From an uncultured Corynebacterium sp. (GTDB lineage Bacteria > Actinomycetota > Actinomycetes > Mycobacteriales > Mycobacteriaceae): DNA of 64,000 bases. How positions within the stretch are numbered: position 1 is the stretch's first letter; the number at the start of each line of letters is the position of its first letter. A program made the position numbers and the translations under genes. Below the pieces are notes generated by a model. That model was not told the origin of the DNA, searched no databases, and saw nothing but the letters and a program-made list of their open reading frames with translations. Shown here one piece after another: positions 1 to 7,514 of the stretch. Location: the NCBI RefSeq assembly GCF_946223165.1, contig NZ_CAMIBP010000001.1, positions 1 through 64,000 on the forward strand. The letters run 5' to 3'.

Positions 1-237
1 CCAACGAAAACCAACAGGTCACAATGTCAAGAGTGACGTTACTCACCCACCCATGACCTAAGTCAGGGATGTGCGCTTCCTGGACATCTAGCTTCGTGGC
101 CCCCGTGGCCCCCGTGGCCACAGTGGGCCTTCTAAACCGGGCTTTCTAAACCGTTGACCTCCGAGGAAACCTGTGCCATTCAAGGCCCAGATCTTCGGAG
201 GTCTACGTTTTAGGGTCAACGTTTTGGTTGGCCCCTC
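1..237. other. Non-coding stretch with nested repeats
   Basis: I see no gene here. There is a near-perfect 14-base palindrome at 31-44, tandem GTGGCCCCC units at 96-113 followed by GTGGCCAC at 114-121, and a repeated TTCTAAACCG at 130-139 and 144-153. GACC at 156-159 can pair in two exclusive ways: GACCTCCGAG (156-165) with TTCGGAGGTC (194-203), or AAACCGTTGACC (148-159) with GGTCAACGTTTT (214-225). This could be a leader or terminator structure for a neighbour; its role is unknown. Confidence 0.5.
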
Positions 238-915
238 CTAGAGCTCGAGGTCCTCGATCCCATGCACCGTCACGGTTTCGGACAACGGCACTCGGCCCGG
301 GTCGGTGCGGAAGACGGGGCTGGACTCGTCGGCGCGGCCAAAGGTGATGGCTGTGACCAGCTTGTACTCCTCGGCGACGCCGAGCTGTTCGCGGACGGTG
401 GGGGCGAGCAGGGAAATCATGCCCTGCGGGATTCCGTGGTAGCCGCGGGCGTGGAGGGAAAGCAAGAGATTTTCTGCGTAGGTTCCCTGATCGAAGGCGG
501 CGCGGATGCGGTCGCCCAAGGGCGGGATGAACAGCAGCGCGGCGTGCGGGGCGCCGAAGAAGCGCAGGTTTTCGCGTACGAATTCGACGCGGGCTTCCTT
601 GTCTTCTCGCGCGATGCCCAACAGTCCGTACATCTTCTTGGCCAGCGCGACGCTGCGGCCGGGGTGCGGGCCGTCGCCGTAGTCGGTGGTGAAGTCTGGG
701 GTCAGGCCATGGGCGTCGAACTCCGAGATGAGCGCGGCGCTAAGGTCCTTGAGCTGCTGGCCGCCCACGACGTGGATGTGCCAGGGCTGGGTGTTGGAGT
801 TGGATGGCGCCGCTTGGGCGTCGAGGAGTACTTCGCGGATTACCTCTGCCGGCAATGGTTCCGGCAGGAACGCGCGCGGGGAGAAGCGGGTACGAAAGAC
901 ATCAGAACATTCCAT
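238..915 (-). CDS. Nitroreductase family protein
   Basis: This 225-residue protein belongs to the FMN-dependent nitroreductase family, cytoplasmic enzymes that reduce nitro or quinone-like compounds with NAD(P)H. The N-terminus has the family pattern, with an RFSPRAF segment near residue 10 and APSNSNTQPW near residue 36, which normally contacts the flavin phosphate. The C-terminal GIPQGMISLLAP region fits the family's second flavin-contact segment. Length is normal for a single-domain member. The physiological substrate cannot be read from the sequence. The gene stands alone, transcribed away from gyrA, and no strong ribosome-binding site precedes the ATG. Confidence 0.85.
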   Translation of the reverse strand: MECSDVFRTRFSPRAFLPEPLPAEVIREVLLDAQAAPSNSNTQPWHIHVVGGQQLKDLSAALISEFDAHGLTPDFTTDYGDGPHPGRSVALAKKMYGLLGIAREDKEARVEFVRENLRFFGAPHAALLFIPPLGDRIRAAFDQGTYAENLLLSLHARGYHGIPQGMISLLAPTVREQLGVAEEYKLVTAITFGRADESSPVFRTDPGRVPLSETVTVHGIEDLEL

Positions 916-936
916 GGGGCCACTTTACTCACCCGA

Positions 937-1377
937 TCACACAAGGTGCTTTTGCAGGATGCGCGCCAGATCCGGGATCTCCTGGGTTATGATCTTGGCG
1001 GCCTTGCCGCGCAGCGAGTTGTAGGCCTTGGCCAGCGCGGTGACCTCAATGTGGTTCGCACGGCGGTCCGCGATGGCCATGACGGACTCAGTGACCTGCT
1101 CCGCGCGCGGCTCGAGGAACGTGCCGAAGTCGGACTCCCCGGAGCCCTCGAATTCCTGCCACTGGGACTCGAGCTCACCCAGGATATCGGGGAGGAGCAT
1201 GGTGACGCCCTTGGTGACGATGGTGGCGTCCACTTTCTTGGCGGCGGAGACGGCACCCTTGAGGGCCATACCGGCGATGCCGGACTGCTTGGCGACGGTG
1301 TCATCCACGAACGTGACGAGCTCGGCGACGACGGCGGAGCGCTTCGGCTCTTCGAGGAGCTGGGAGAGATTAGACAT
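937..1377 (-). CDS. Conserved hypothetical protein (DUF6918-like)
   Basis: A 146-residue soluble protein starting MSNLSQLL. It is mostly helical with a glycine-rich GIAGMALKGAVSAAKKV stretch near residues 33-49 and a LLPDILGELESQW segment in the middle. It resembles an actinobacterial family I recall as DUF6918, whose function is not known. I chose the ATG at 1377 because translation in this frame upstream gives low-complexity, proline- and serine-rich sequence lying antisense in the next gene. No signal peptide or membrane segment is visible. It sits just downstream of a secreted-protein gene on the same strand, so the two may be co-transcribed. Confidence 0.7.
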   Translation of the reverse strand: MSNLSQLLEEPKRSAVVAELVTFVDDTVAKQSGIAGMALKGAVSAAKKVDATIVTKGVTMLLPDILGELESQWQEFEGSGESDFGTFLEPRAEQVTESVMAIADRRANHIEVTALAKAYNSLRGKAAKIITQEIPDLARILQKHLV

Positions 1378-1387
1378 GTCCGTTACT

Positions 1388-1801
1388 TTACTGTGCAGTC
1401 TGGGACTGGGTGGAGCTTCCCTGGAATGCGGCGATCTGATCGGCCAGTTCCGGGAAGCCGTTGGTGCGGGCCAGGCGGGCGAGGTCGAAGTCGATGGCAG
1501 TGGAGGACGCGCCCAGGCCGACCTGCGCGGCGAACTGGTTGACCTGCTCCTTGAGCGACGGGATGTTGTCGACGATGAGCTTGAGGCCGACCCAGACGCC
1601 GCCGGTGACGACGAGGACATCGGTGAGGGAGGAACCGGTGAAGGACGCGCCCTTCTCGCCCGGGACGAAGCCGGTGCCGGTGGTCTCTGCGGCGTTCGTC
1701 TCAGAGTTGGTGGAGGAGGTCTCGGCGGCGGTGGCGGCGGGGGTTCCGGCGGCGACGACGGCGGCGAGAGTGGCTGCTGCGGCAAGCTTCTTGAGTGTCA
1801 T
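1388..1801 (-). CDS. Small secreted protein of unknown function
   Basis: A 137-residue protein with a clear Sec signal peptide (MTLKK, a hydrophobic alanine-rich core, then a cleavable ATAAE site near residue 26). The mature part starts with a Ser/Thr/Asn/Glu-rich linker, then a hydrophobic stretch (TDVLVVTGGVWVGLKLIV, about 60-77) that may be a membrane or assembly helix, and ends in a Gln/Ser-rich tail. I recognise no family. It is 10 bases upstream of the following gene on the same strand, suggesting an operon. Confidence 0.65.
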   Translation of the reverse strand: MTLKKLAAAATLAAVVAAGTPAATAAETSSTNSETNAAETTGTGFVPGEKGASFTGSSLTDVLVVTGGVWVGLKLIVDNIPSLKEQVNQFAAQVGLGASSTAIDFDLARLARTNGFPELADQIAAFQGSSTQSQTAQ

Positions 1802-1862
1802 AGGACCACAGAGTACCGGGTTCGGGGGCCATTTTTATAGTGAAACACGTGATGGATGGTGC

Positions 1863-2126
1863 TTATGTGGTGCGAGTTTCGAGAGCCACAAACACTCTTT
1901 CGCAGGTCAGCGCGAAAAAGTCGCCGTGCTTGCTTACCGGGGGAGTTCCCTCCAGGACGCGCCGCAGGGCCGCGGCCGCCTGGGCGCGAGAGGCGTGCGC
2001 GGAGATACCGTCTATCTTCGCCGTGCTTGCCGATGCCGCCGCGACGAGCGCTGCATAGTCCGTCACCGTGGCGCCGTAGCGGCGGCAGAACTCGCGGGCG
2101 ATGAGGAGGAGCTGTTCGGGGGTCAT
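1863..2126 (-). CDS. Short Doc/Fic-like protein, probable degenerate toxin
   Basis: An 87-residue protein encoded four bases overlapping the end of a ribbon-helix-helix gene, the usual layout of type II toxin-antitoxin loci. Its start (MTPEQLLLIAREF), a middle DYAALVAAASA segment and the QAAAALRRVLEG...CERVFVALE end can be laid over death-on-curing (Doc) proteins, which are normally about 125 residues. The expected catalytic HPFxxGNKR loop is replaced by TPPVSKHGDFFAL, so AMPylation or phosphorylation activity is unlikely. The Doc relationship is an inference from pattern; an unrelated small partner protein remains possible. Confidence 0.5.
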   Translation of the reverse strand: MTPEQLLLIAREFCRRYGATVTDYAALVAAASASTAKIDGISAHASRAQAAAALRRVLEGTPPVSKHGDFFALTCERVFVALETRTT

Positions 2127-2338
2127 GCGCGGCGGGCCCGGCGGATCTCGTCTTCCAGCTGTTTTCTCTCGGGCAGCAACTCCCGGGCGGTGGACTGGAC
2201 GGCGGCATCGGCCAGCGTGCGCGCGGCGGTGGCGACGATGGCGCGGACGGCGGCTTCATGCTTGGACGTGCCGTGCGCGGAGGCGAGCAGCGTGAGCGCG
2301 TGATCTTGGTCGGGGGTCAGGCGAAGTGTCATGGCCAT
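2123..2338 (-). CDS. Ribbon-helix-helix (CopG-like) antitoxin-type protein
   Basis: A 71-residue protein beginning MAMTLRLTPDQDHALTLLASAHGTSKHEAAVRAI, the beta-strand plus two-helix pattern of CopG/Arc DNA-binding proteins. The C-terminal half is charged and helical (ARELLPERKQLEDEIRRARRA) and would wrap a partner. It precedes and overlaps the Doc-like gene by an ATGA junction. Expected role: antitoxin and autorepressor of the pair. A second in-frame ATG six bases in is an equally good start. It is divergent from gyrA, separated by about 100 bases. Confidence 0.65.
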   Translation of the reverse strand: MAMTLRLTPDQDHALTLLASAHGTSKHEAAVRAIVATAARTLADAAVQSTARELLPERKQLEDEIRRARRA

Positions 2339-2438
2339 GCCACAACATTAGCATCGTGGTATCACAGTGATACCACTCTGCGTGCTTTCGGCCGGGGAAA
2401 CGGGCCACAAGCGGCCTCAGAAGGTAGAATCGGGCGTT

Positions 2439-5009
2439 ATGAGTGATCAGACTGGCGATCTTTTCGATCGCATTGAACCCATTGACATCAATGAGGAGAT
2501 GGAGTCGAGCTACATCGACTACGCCATGTCCGTCATTGTGGGCCGCGCCCTGCCCGAGGTGCGCGACGGCCTGAAGCCCGTGCACCGCCGCATCATCTAC
2601 GCGATGTTCGACTCCGGCTACCGCCCGGAGCGCGGCTACGTGAAGTCCTCGCGCCCCGTCGCGGACGCCATGGGCCAGTTCCACCCGCACGGTGACGCCG
2701 CCATCTACGACACCCTGGTCCGCTTGGCTCAGCCGTGGAATATGCGCTACCCGCTGGTGGACGGCCAGGGCAACTTCGGTTCCCGCGGCAACGACGGCCC
2801 GGCCGCTATGCGTTACACCGAGTGCCGCATGACTCCGCTGGCCATGGAGATGGTCCGCGATATCCGCGAGAACACCGTGGACTTCTCCCCGAATTACGAC
2901 GGCAAGACCATGGAGCCGGACATCCTGCCGTCCCGCGTTCCTAACCTGCTCATGAACGGCTCGGGCGGTATCGCCGTGGGCATGGCCACCAATATCCCAC
3001 CGCACAACTTGAATGAGCTGGCGGACGCCATCTACTGGCTCTTGGACAACCCGGATGCCACGGATGAGGAGGTCCTGGAGGCCTCCATGAAATTCGTCAA
3101 AGGCCCGGACTTCCCGACCGCCGGCCTCATCGTGGGCGATCAGGGCATCAAGGACGCCTACACCACTGGCCGCGGTTCCATCCGTATGCGCGGCGTGACC
3201 TCCATCGAGGAGCAGGGTTCCCGCCAGCAGATTGTCATCACCGAGCTCCCGTTCCAGGTCAACCCGGACAACATGGTGGCCGGCATCGCCGAGTCCGTGG
3301 CCAACGGCAAGATCGCGGGTATTTCCAAGATCGAGGACGAGTCCTCGGACCGCGTGGGCATGCGCATCGTCGTCACTCTCAAGCGTGACGCCGTGGCCCG
3401 CGTCGTGCTCAACAACCTCTACAAGCACTCCCAGCTGCAGACCTCCTTCGGCGCCAACATGCTCTCCATCGTCGATGGCGTGCCGCGCACCCTGCGCCTG
3501 GACCAGATGCTGCGCTACTACGTTGCGCACCAGATCGAGGTCATCGTTCGCCGTACCCAGTACCGCCTGGATGAGGCCGAAAAGCGCGCCCACATCCTGC
3601 GTGGTTTGGTCAAGGCCCTCGATATGCTCGACGAGGTCATCGCGCTTATCCGCCGTTCCCCAACGGTCGACGAAGCGCGTGAGGGCTTGAAGGAGCTTCT
3701 CGCGGTAGATGATGTACAGGCAGACGCCATCCTCGCGATGCAGCTGCGCCGCCTGGCAGCCCTAGAACGCCAGAAGATCATTGACGAGTTGGCTGAGATC
3801 GAAGAGATCATTGCTGACCTCAAGGACATCCTCGCCCGCGAGGAGCGCCAGCGTCAGATCGTCCACGACGAGCTCGCTGAGATCGTCGAAAAGTACGGCG
3901 ATGAGCGCCGTACCCAGATCGTTGCTGCTTCTGGCGACGTCACTGACGAGGATCTTATCGCCCGCGAGAACGTGGTCATCACGATCACCTCTACTGGCTA
4001 CGCAAAGCGCACCAAGGTTGATGCCTACAAGGCGCAGAAGCGCGGCGGCAAGGGCGTGCGCGGTGCGGAGCTCAAGCAGGACGACATCGTCAAGAACTTC
4101 TTCGTCTGCTCCACGCACGACTGGATCCTCTTCTTTACCAACTTTGGCCGTGTTTACCGCCTCAAGGCTTATGAGCTGCCGGAGGCAGGCCGTACCGCAC
4201 GTGGCCAGCACGTGGCTAACCTGCTGGAGTTCCAGCCGGAGGAGAAGATCGCACAGGTCATTCAGATTCAGTCCTACGAGGACGCTCCTTACCTCGTCCT
4301 GGCCACCAAGCAGGGCCGCGTCAAGAAGTCCCGTCTTACCGACTACGAGTCCGCACGTTCTGCCGGTCTAATCGCCATCAACCTCAACGAGGGCGATGCG
4401 CTCATCGGCGCGTCCCTCGTCGACGAAGGCGATGACATCCTGCTGACCTCTGAGCAGGGCCAGGCCATCCGCTTCACCGCTGACGACGACCAGCTGCGCC
4501 CGATGGGCCGCGCCACCGCCGGCGTGAAGGGCATGCGCTTCCGCGGCGATGACCAGCTGCTGTCGATGTCCGTGGTCCACGACGGCGGGTACCTGCTCGT
4601 GGCCACCTCCGGCGGCTATGGCAAGCGTACGGCGATTGAGGAATATACCCCGCAGGGCCGTGGCGGCCTGGGCGTGATGACCTTTAAGTACACCCCGAAG
4701 CGCGGCAAGCTCATCGGTGCGATTGCAGTGGACGAGGAAGACGAGATCTTCGCAATCACCTCTGTTGGCGGTGTTATCCGTACTGAGGTTAACCAGATCC
4801 GTCCTTCTTCCCGTGCGACCATGGGCGTTCGCCTGGTCAACCTTTCCAACGACGTCGAATTGCTTGCAATCGACCGCAACGTTGAGGACCATGGTGAGGA
4901 AGACGCTCAGGCTGTGGCCAAGGGCGAAAAGTCCGTGGAGGATGTTCAGCAGGAGCACCTGAAGATTGCGGATTCGAAGAACACTAATGATGAGGGCAAC
5001 GAGGAGTAA
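2439..5009 (+). CDS. gyrA: DNA gyrase subunit A
   Basis: An 856-residue GyrA, the breakage-reunion subunit that introduces negative supercoils with GyrB and ATP. The winged-helix domain carries the quinolone-resistance region HPHGDAAIYDTLVRLAQ (residues 82-98) and catalytic Tyr126 in AMRYTE. The C-terminal pinwheel holds the GyrA box (QKRGGKGVRG). I chose the ATG at 2439 because MSDQTGDLFDRI aligns with other GyrA starts. Residue 87, usually Ser in corynebacteria, is Ala here, while Asp91 is intact. DUF3566 follows after three bases, so the two are co-transcribed. Confidence 0.98.
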   Translation: MSDQTGDLFDRIEPIDINEEMESSYIDYAMSVIVGRALPEVRDGLKPVHRRIIYAMFDSGYRPERGYVKSSRPVADAMGQFHPHGDAAIYDTLVRLAQPWNMRYPLVDGQGNFGSRGNDGPAAMRYTECRMTPLAMEMVRDIRENTVDFSPNYDGKTMEPDILPSRVPNLLMNGSGGIAVGMATNIPPHNLNELADAIYWLLDNPDATDEEVLEASMKFVKGPDFPTAGLIVGDQGIKDAYTTGRGSIRMRGVTSIEEQGSRQQIVITELPFQVNPDNMVAGIAESVANGKIAGISKIEDESSDRVGMRIVVTLKRDAVARVVLNNLYKHSQLQTSFGANMLSIVDGVPRTLRLDQMLRYYVAHQIEVIVRRTQYRLDEAEKRAHILRGLVKALDMLDEVIALIRRSPTVDEAREGLKELLAVDDVQADAILAMQLRRLAALERQKIIDELAEIEEIIADLKDILAREERQRQIVHDELAEIVEKYGDERRTQIVAASGDVTDEDLIARENVVITITSTGYAKRTKVDAYKAQKRGGKGVRGAELKQDDIVKNFFVCSTHDWILFFTNFGRVYRLKAYELPEAGRTARGQHVANLLEFQPEEKIAQVIQIQSYEDAPYLVLATKQGRVKKSRLTDYESARSAGLIAINLNEGDALIGASLVDEGDDILLTSEQGQAIRFTADDDQLRPMGRATAGVKGMRFRGDDQLLSMSVVHDGGYLLVATSGGYGKRTAIEEYTPQGRGGLGVMTFKYTPKRGKLIGAIAVDEEDEIFAITSVGGVIRTEVNQIRPSSRATMGVRLVNLSNDVELLAIDRNVEDHGEEDAQAVAKGEKSVEDVQQEHLKIADSKNTNDEGNEE

Positions 5010-5012
5010 TCC

Positions 5013-5357
5013 ATGGCAAGACGAGACGTAACCCTTACGCGAATTTCTCCAATGTCGGCGTTTCGCGTGGGCTTGGCGATGTCCCTCGTCGGCCTCGTCG
5101 CATGGATCCTCGCGGTATGCATCTTGTACTTCGCCTTGGACCAGGCGGGAATCTGGGATTCCCTCAATAGCCTAGTTGGCGGCGTGGGTGGCGCTTTCGA
5201 GGTCACCTTTGGTGTGGTCTTGTCCATCTCGGCGTTGATCGGTGCCATCGTGGCCGTGTTCGGCACGTTGATGGCTCCGCTACTGGCGTTCATCTACAAC
5301 GCCATAGTGGACGTCTTCGGTGGTTTCAAACTGGGTATCCATGAGAACGTCGACTAG
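5013..5357 (+). CDS. DUF3566 membrane protein
   Basis: A 114-residue membrane protein. After a basic N-terminus (MARRDVTLTRISPMSAFRVG) there are two long hydrophobic segments (about 20-43 and 66-96) separated by a glycine-rich loop, as in DUF3566 proteins, which sit directly downstream of gyrA throughout the Corynebacteriales. Its biochemical role is unknown. It starts three bases after the gyrA stop, with the gyrA 3' end supplying a GAGGAG ribosome-binding site. Its last codons plus stop are tandemly duplicated immediately downstream. Confidence 0.9.
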   Translation: MARRDVTLTRISPMSAFRVGLAMSLVGLVAWILAVCILYFALDQAGIWDSLNSLVGGVGGAFEVTFGVVLSISALIGAIVAVFGTLMAPLLAFIYNAIVDVFGGFKLGIHENVD

Positions 5358-5374
5358 GGAGAACGTCGACTAGG
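5343..5374 (+). repeat. 16-bp perfect tandem duplication spanning a stop codon
   Basis: GAGAACGTCGACTAGG occurs at 5343-5358 and again at 5359-5374. The first copy encodes the end (ENVD) and stop of the DUF3566 protein; the second is untranslated. Confidence 0.95.
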
Positions 5375-5387
5375 ACGAAAAGCATTT

Positions 5388-5417
5388 AACCGGCACCTGA
5401 TTTTAAGTGTCGGTTTT
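5388..5417 (+). terminator. Rho-independent terminator of gyrA-DUF3566
   Basis: AACCGGCAC (5388-5396) pairs with GTGTCGGTT (5407-5415, one G-U pair) around a 10-base loop, followed by a T-rich run. Confidence 0.8.
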
Positions 5418-5496
5418 CTGCTTTTATTAGCCCTCTGACCATACGATTTGTGTTATCCCGCAAAGAGTATGTAAAGTTACAACTCGTTCCGCACAG

Positions 5497-5573
5497 GGGC
5501 CTATAGCTCAGTCGGTTAGAGCGCATCGCTGATAACGATGAGGTCGCAAGTTCGATTCTTGCTAGGCCCACCA
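5497..5573 (+). tRNA. tRNA-Ile (anticodon GAT)
   Basis: The acceptor GGGCCTA pairs with TAGGCCC. The anticodon arm CATCG-CTGATAA-CGATG gives anticodon GAT, and the T arm carries TTCGATT. Discriminator A at 5570 is followed by an encoded C, C, A. Confidence 0.97.
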
Positions 5574-5582
5574 CGGAACAGA

Positions 5583-5655
5583 GGGGCATTAGCTCAATTG
5601 GTAGAGCATCTGCTTTGCAAGCAGAAGGTCAGGAGTTCGATTCTCCTATGCTCCA
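5583..5655 (+). tRNA. tRNA-Ala (anticodon TGC)
   Basis: The acceptor GGGGCAT pairs with ATGCTCC, including one G-U pair. The anticodon arm TCTGC-TTTGCAA-GCAGA gives TGC. CCA is not encoded. It lies 9 bases after tRNA-Ile, probably in one transcript. A perfect 7-bp hairpin (CCACAGT/ACTGTGG, 5653-5670) overlaps its 3' end. Confidence 0.97.
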
Positions 5656-5679
5656 CAGTTCACACTGTGGAAACAGTTC

Positions 5680-5711
5680 AATCCGGTTCAGATTCCTGGG
5701 CCGGATTTTTT
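5680..5711 (+). terminator. Terminator after tRNA-Ile/tRNA-Ala
   Basis: AATCCGG (5680-5686) pairs with CCGGATT (5701-5707), followed by a T run. Confidence 0.8.
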
Positions 5712-5801
5712 CATGTTCGGGCCTAAGGGACATTTTGCCGGTCTCAGTGCGGCCCGACGATTTTTGTTTGCGGGCGCCACAGGAGTACCGTTTTACCCAT
5801 T

Positions 5802-5874
5802 GGGGCATTAGCTCAGTTGGTAGAGCGTTGCGTTCGCAATGCAAAGGTCAGGGGTTCGATTCCCCTATGCTCCA
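5802..5874 (+). tRNA. tRNA-Ala (anticodon CGC)
   Basis: It has the same acceptor stem as the upstream tRNA-Ala (GGGGCAT/ATGCTCC, same G-U pair) and nearly the same D and T arms. The anticodon arm TTGCG-TTCGCAA-TGCAA gives CGC, reading GCG codons. CCA is not encoded. It probably arose by duplication of the neighbouring tRNA-Ala followed by divergence of the anticodon arm. Confidence 0.95.
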
Positions 5875-5883
5875 CAACGAAGA

Positions 5884-5927
5884 AACCTCCCTTTACCCGG
5901 ACACGGGGAAGGGAGGTTGTTGGTTTT
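5884..5927 (+). terminator. Terminator after tRNA-Ala(CGC)
   Basis: AACCTCCCTT (5884-5893) pairs perfectly with AAGGGAGGTT (5909-5918), followed by a T-rich stretch. Confidence 0.8.
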
Positions 5928-6308
5928 CAGACACCGTAGTGATAGCAGCGGCTGGCCCAGCCCGTGCTTTAGGCTTTAGGGCTTCGGTCTGCCACCACAG
6001 GTAGTCGTCCCACGCGGAGTGATCCACCGATTCTCTGAGGGCCTGGGGTACGTGGCCTTGCTGAGGGATGAAGCTGGCGTAGGCGGCATCGGCAGCAACG
6101 CCATGAGGGCGGGAAGCGCCGTGCGGGGTGACGGGGGGAGCGATCCAAGGCGGTGAAGATCCCGCCCGGTGGGAAAACGCAGGGGAGCCAAATGTTTGCT
6201 AATTATTGTTAATTATCGGGTGGAGAAACATCGCAACGGGTTATTTTTCCAGCTCAGGGGCTCTATGATGTGACGGGAAACACTGTTAGAGAAAGAGAAG
6301 GAGAAGCG
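5928..6308. other. Region between tRNA-Ala and sucC; possible gene remnant and promoter
   Basis: On the minus strand about 6150-5940 reads as an open frame without a start codon, with the plausible protein text SFIPQQGHVPQALRESVD followed by HSAWDDYLWWQTEALKP. The WDDYLWWQTE part recalls YoeB-type toxins, but I cannot establish a family, so I treat it as a possible remnant. The segment 6190-6260 is AT-rich. A TATGAT at 6264-6269 is a candidate -10 for sucCD, and GAGAAGGAG just before 6309 is the sucC ribosome-binding site. Confidence 0.4.
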
Positions 6309-7505
6309 GTGGATCTCTACGAGTTCCAGGCGCGGGATCTCTTTGAGCGCCATGAGGTTCCGGTGCTCAAGGGAATCGTGGCCACGTCGCCGACGCAGGT
6401 GCGCGAGGCGGCCGAGAAGCTGGGCACCCCGGTGGTCGTCGTCAAGGCACAGGTCAAGGTCGGCGGGCGCGGCAAGGCCGGCGGCGTCAAGGTGGCGCGC
6501 AGCCCCCAGGAGGCGGCGGAGGTCGCGGAGACCATCCTGGGCCTGAAGATTAAGGGCCACACCGTCCGCAAGGTGATGGTGGCCGAGGGCGCCGATATTG
6601 CCGAGGAATACTACTTCTCTATCCTCTTGGACCGCACGAAGCGCCGCTACCTGGCCATGCTCTCCAAGGAGGGCGGCGTGGACATTGAGACCCTCGCCGC
6701 GGAGCGCCCGGAAGCGCTCATCAAGCGCAGCTTCTCTCCGCTGGATGGGATGACGGACACACTGGCCCGCGACATGGCCTATGAAGCCGGCTTCCCGGAG
6801 GCGGACGTGGCCAAGCTCGTGCCGGTGCTCAAGAAGCTCTACGCGGTGTACACGGAGTCCGACGCCACGCTGGTGGAGGTCAACCCGCTGGTGAAGACCA
6901 GTGCGGGAGACATCATTGCGCTGGACGGCAAGGTGACACTGGACGCCAACGCGGACTTCCGCCACCCGGAGAACGTGGAGCTGCAGGATCACGGCGCGAC
7001 GAATCCGCTGGAGCTCAAGGCGCAGAAGATGGGCCTGAATTACGTGAAGCTTGACGGCCAGGTGGGCGTCATTGGCAACGGCGCGGGCCTGGTGATGTCC
7101 ACGCTCGACGTCGTGGCGTACGCGGGCGAGGATCTGCCGGGCTCCCCGCGCCCGGCGAACTTCCTCGACATCGGCGGCGGCGCGAACGCGGAGGTCATGG
7201 CCAACGGCCTCGAGGTGATCCTCGGTGACCCGCAGGTCAAGTCCGTCTTTGTTAACGTCTTCGGCGGCATCACCGCCTGTGATGAAGTGGCCAAGGGCAT
7301 TGTCCAGGCCTTCAAGATCCTCGAGGCGGAGGGCGTTGAGCCCAAGCCGCTCGTGGTCCGTCTGGACGGCAACAACGCCGAACTGGGCCGCCAGATCCTT
7401 ACCGATGCCAACCTGCCCAAGCTGCGCCAGGTGTCCACCATGGACGCCGCCGCGCGTGAAGCCGCCGAACTTGCCGCGGGCGTGACCGCCGCGGCCGCCG
7501 TCTAA
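6309..7505 (+). CDS. sucC: Succinyl-CoA synthetase (ADP-forming) beta subunit
   Basis: A 398-residue beta subunit of succinate-CoA ligase, which makes ATP or GTP while converting succinyl-CoA to succinate in the TCA cycle. The N-terminal ATP-grasp domain (MDLYEFQARDLFERHEVPV, then KAQVKVGGRGKAGGVK) and the C-terminal ligase domain (FLDIGGGANAEVMANGLEVI, VFVNVFGGITACDEVAKGI) are both intact. The GTG at 6309 is preferred because it follows a strong GAGAAGGAG and gives the canonical start; an ATG further upstream would add 13 unusual residues. sucD follows after nine bases. Confidence 0.97.
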   Translation: MDLYEFQARDLFERHEVPVLKGIVATSPTQVREAAEKLGTPVVVVKAQVKVGGRGKAGGVKVARSPQEAAEVAETILGLKIKGHTVRKVMVAEGADIAEEYYFSILLDRTKRRYLAMLSKEGGVDIETLAAERPEALIKRSFSPLDGMTDTLARDMAYEAGFPEADVAKLVPVLKKLYAVYTESDATLVEVNPLVKTSAGDIIALDGKVTLDANADFRHPENVELQDHGATNPLELKAQKMGLNYVKLDGQVGVIGNGAGLVMSTLDVVAYAGEDLPGSPRPANFLDIGGGANAEVMANGLEVILGDPQVKSVFVNVFGGITACDEVAKGIVQAFKILEAEGVEPKPLVVRLDGNNAELGRQILTDANLPKLRQVSTMDAAAREAAELAAGVTAAAAV

Positions 7506-7514
7506 GGAGACACC

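Noticed and set aside
96..121. CRISPR-like repeat at the left edge
   Set aside because: Units are only 9 bases and contiguous without spacers; no cas genes are in the window.
2367..2438. Upstream extension of GyrA by 24 residues
   Set aside because: The extra residues are not family-like and the ATG at 2439 starts the conserved N-terminus.
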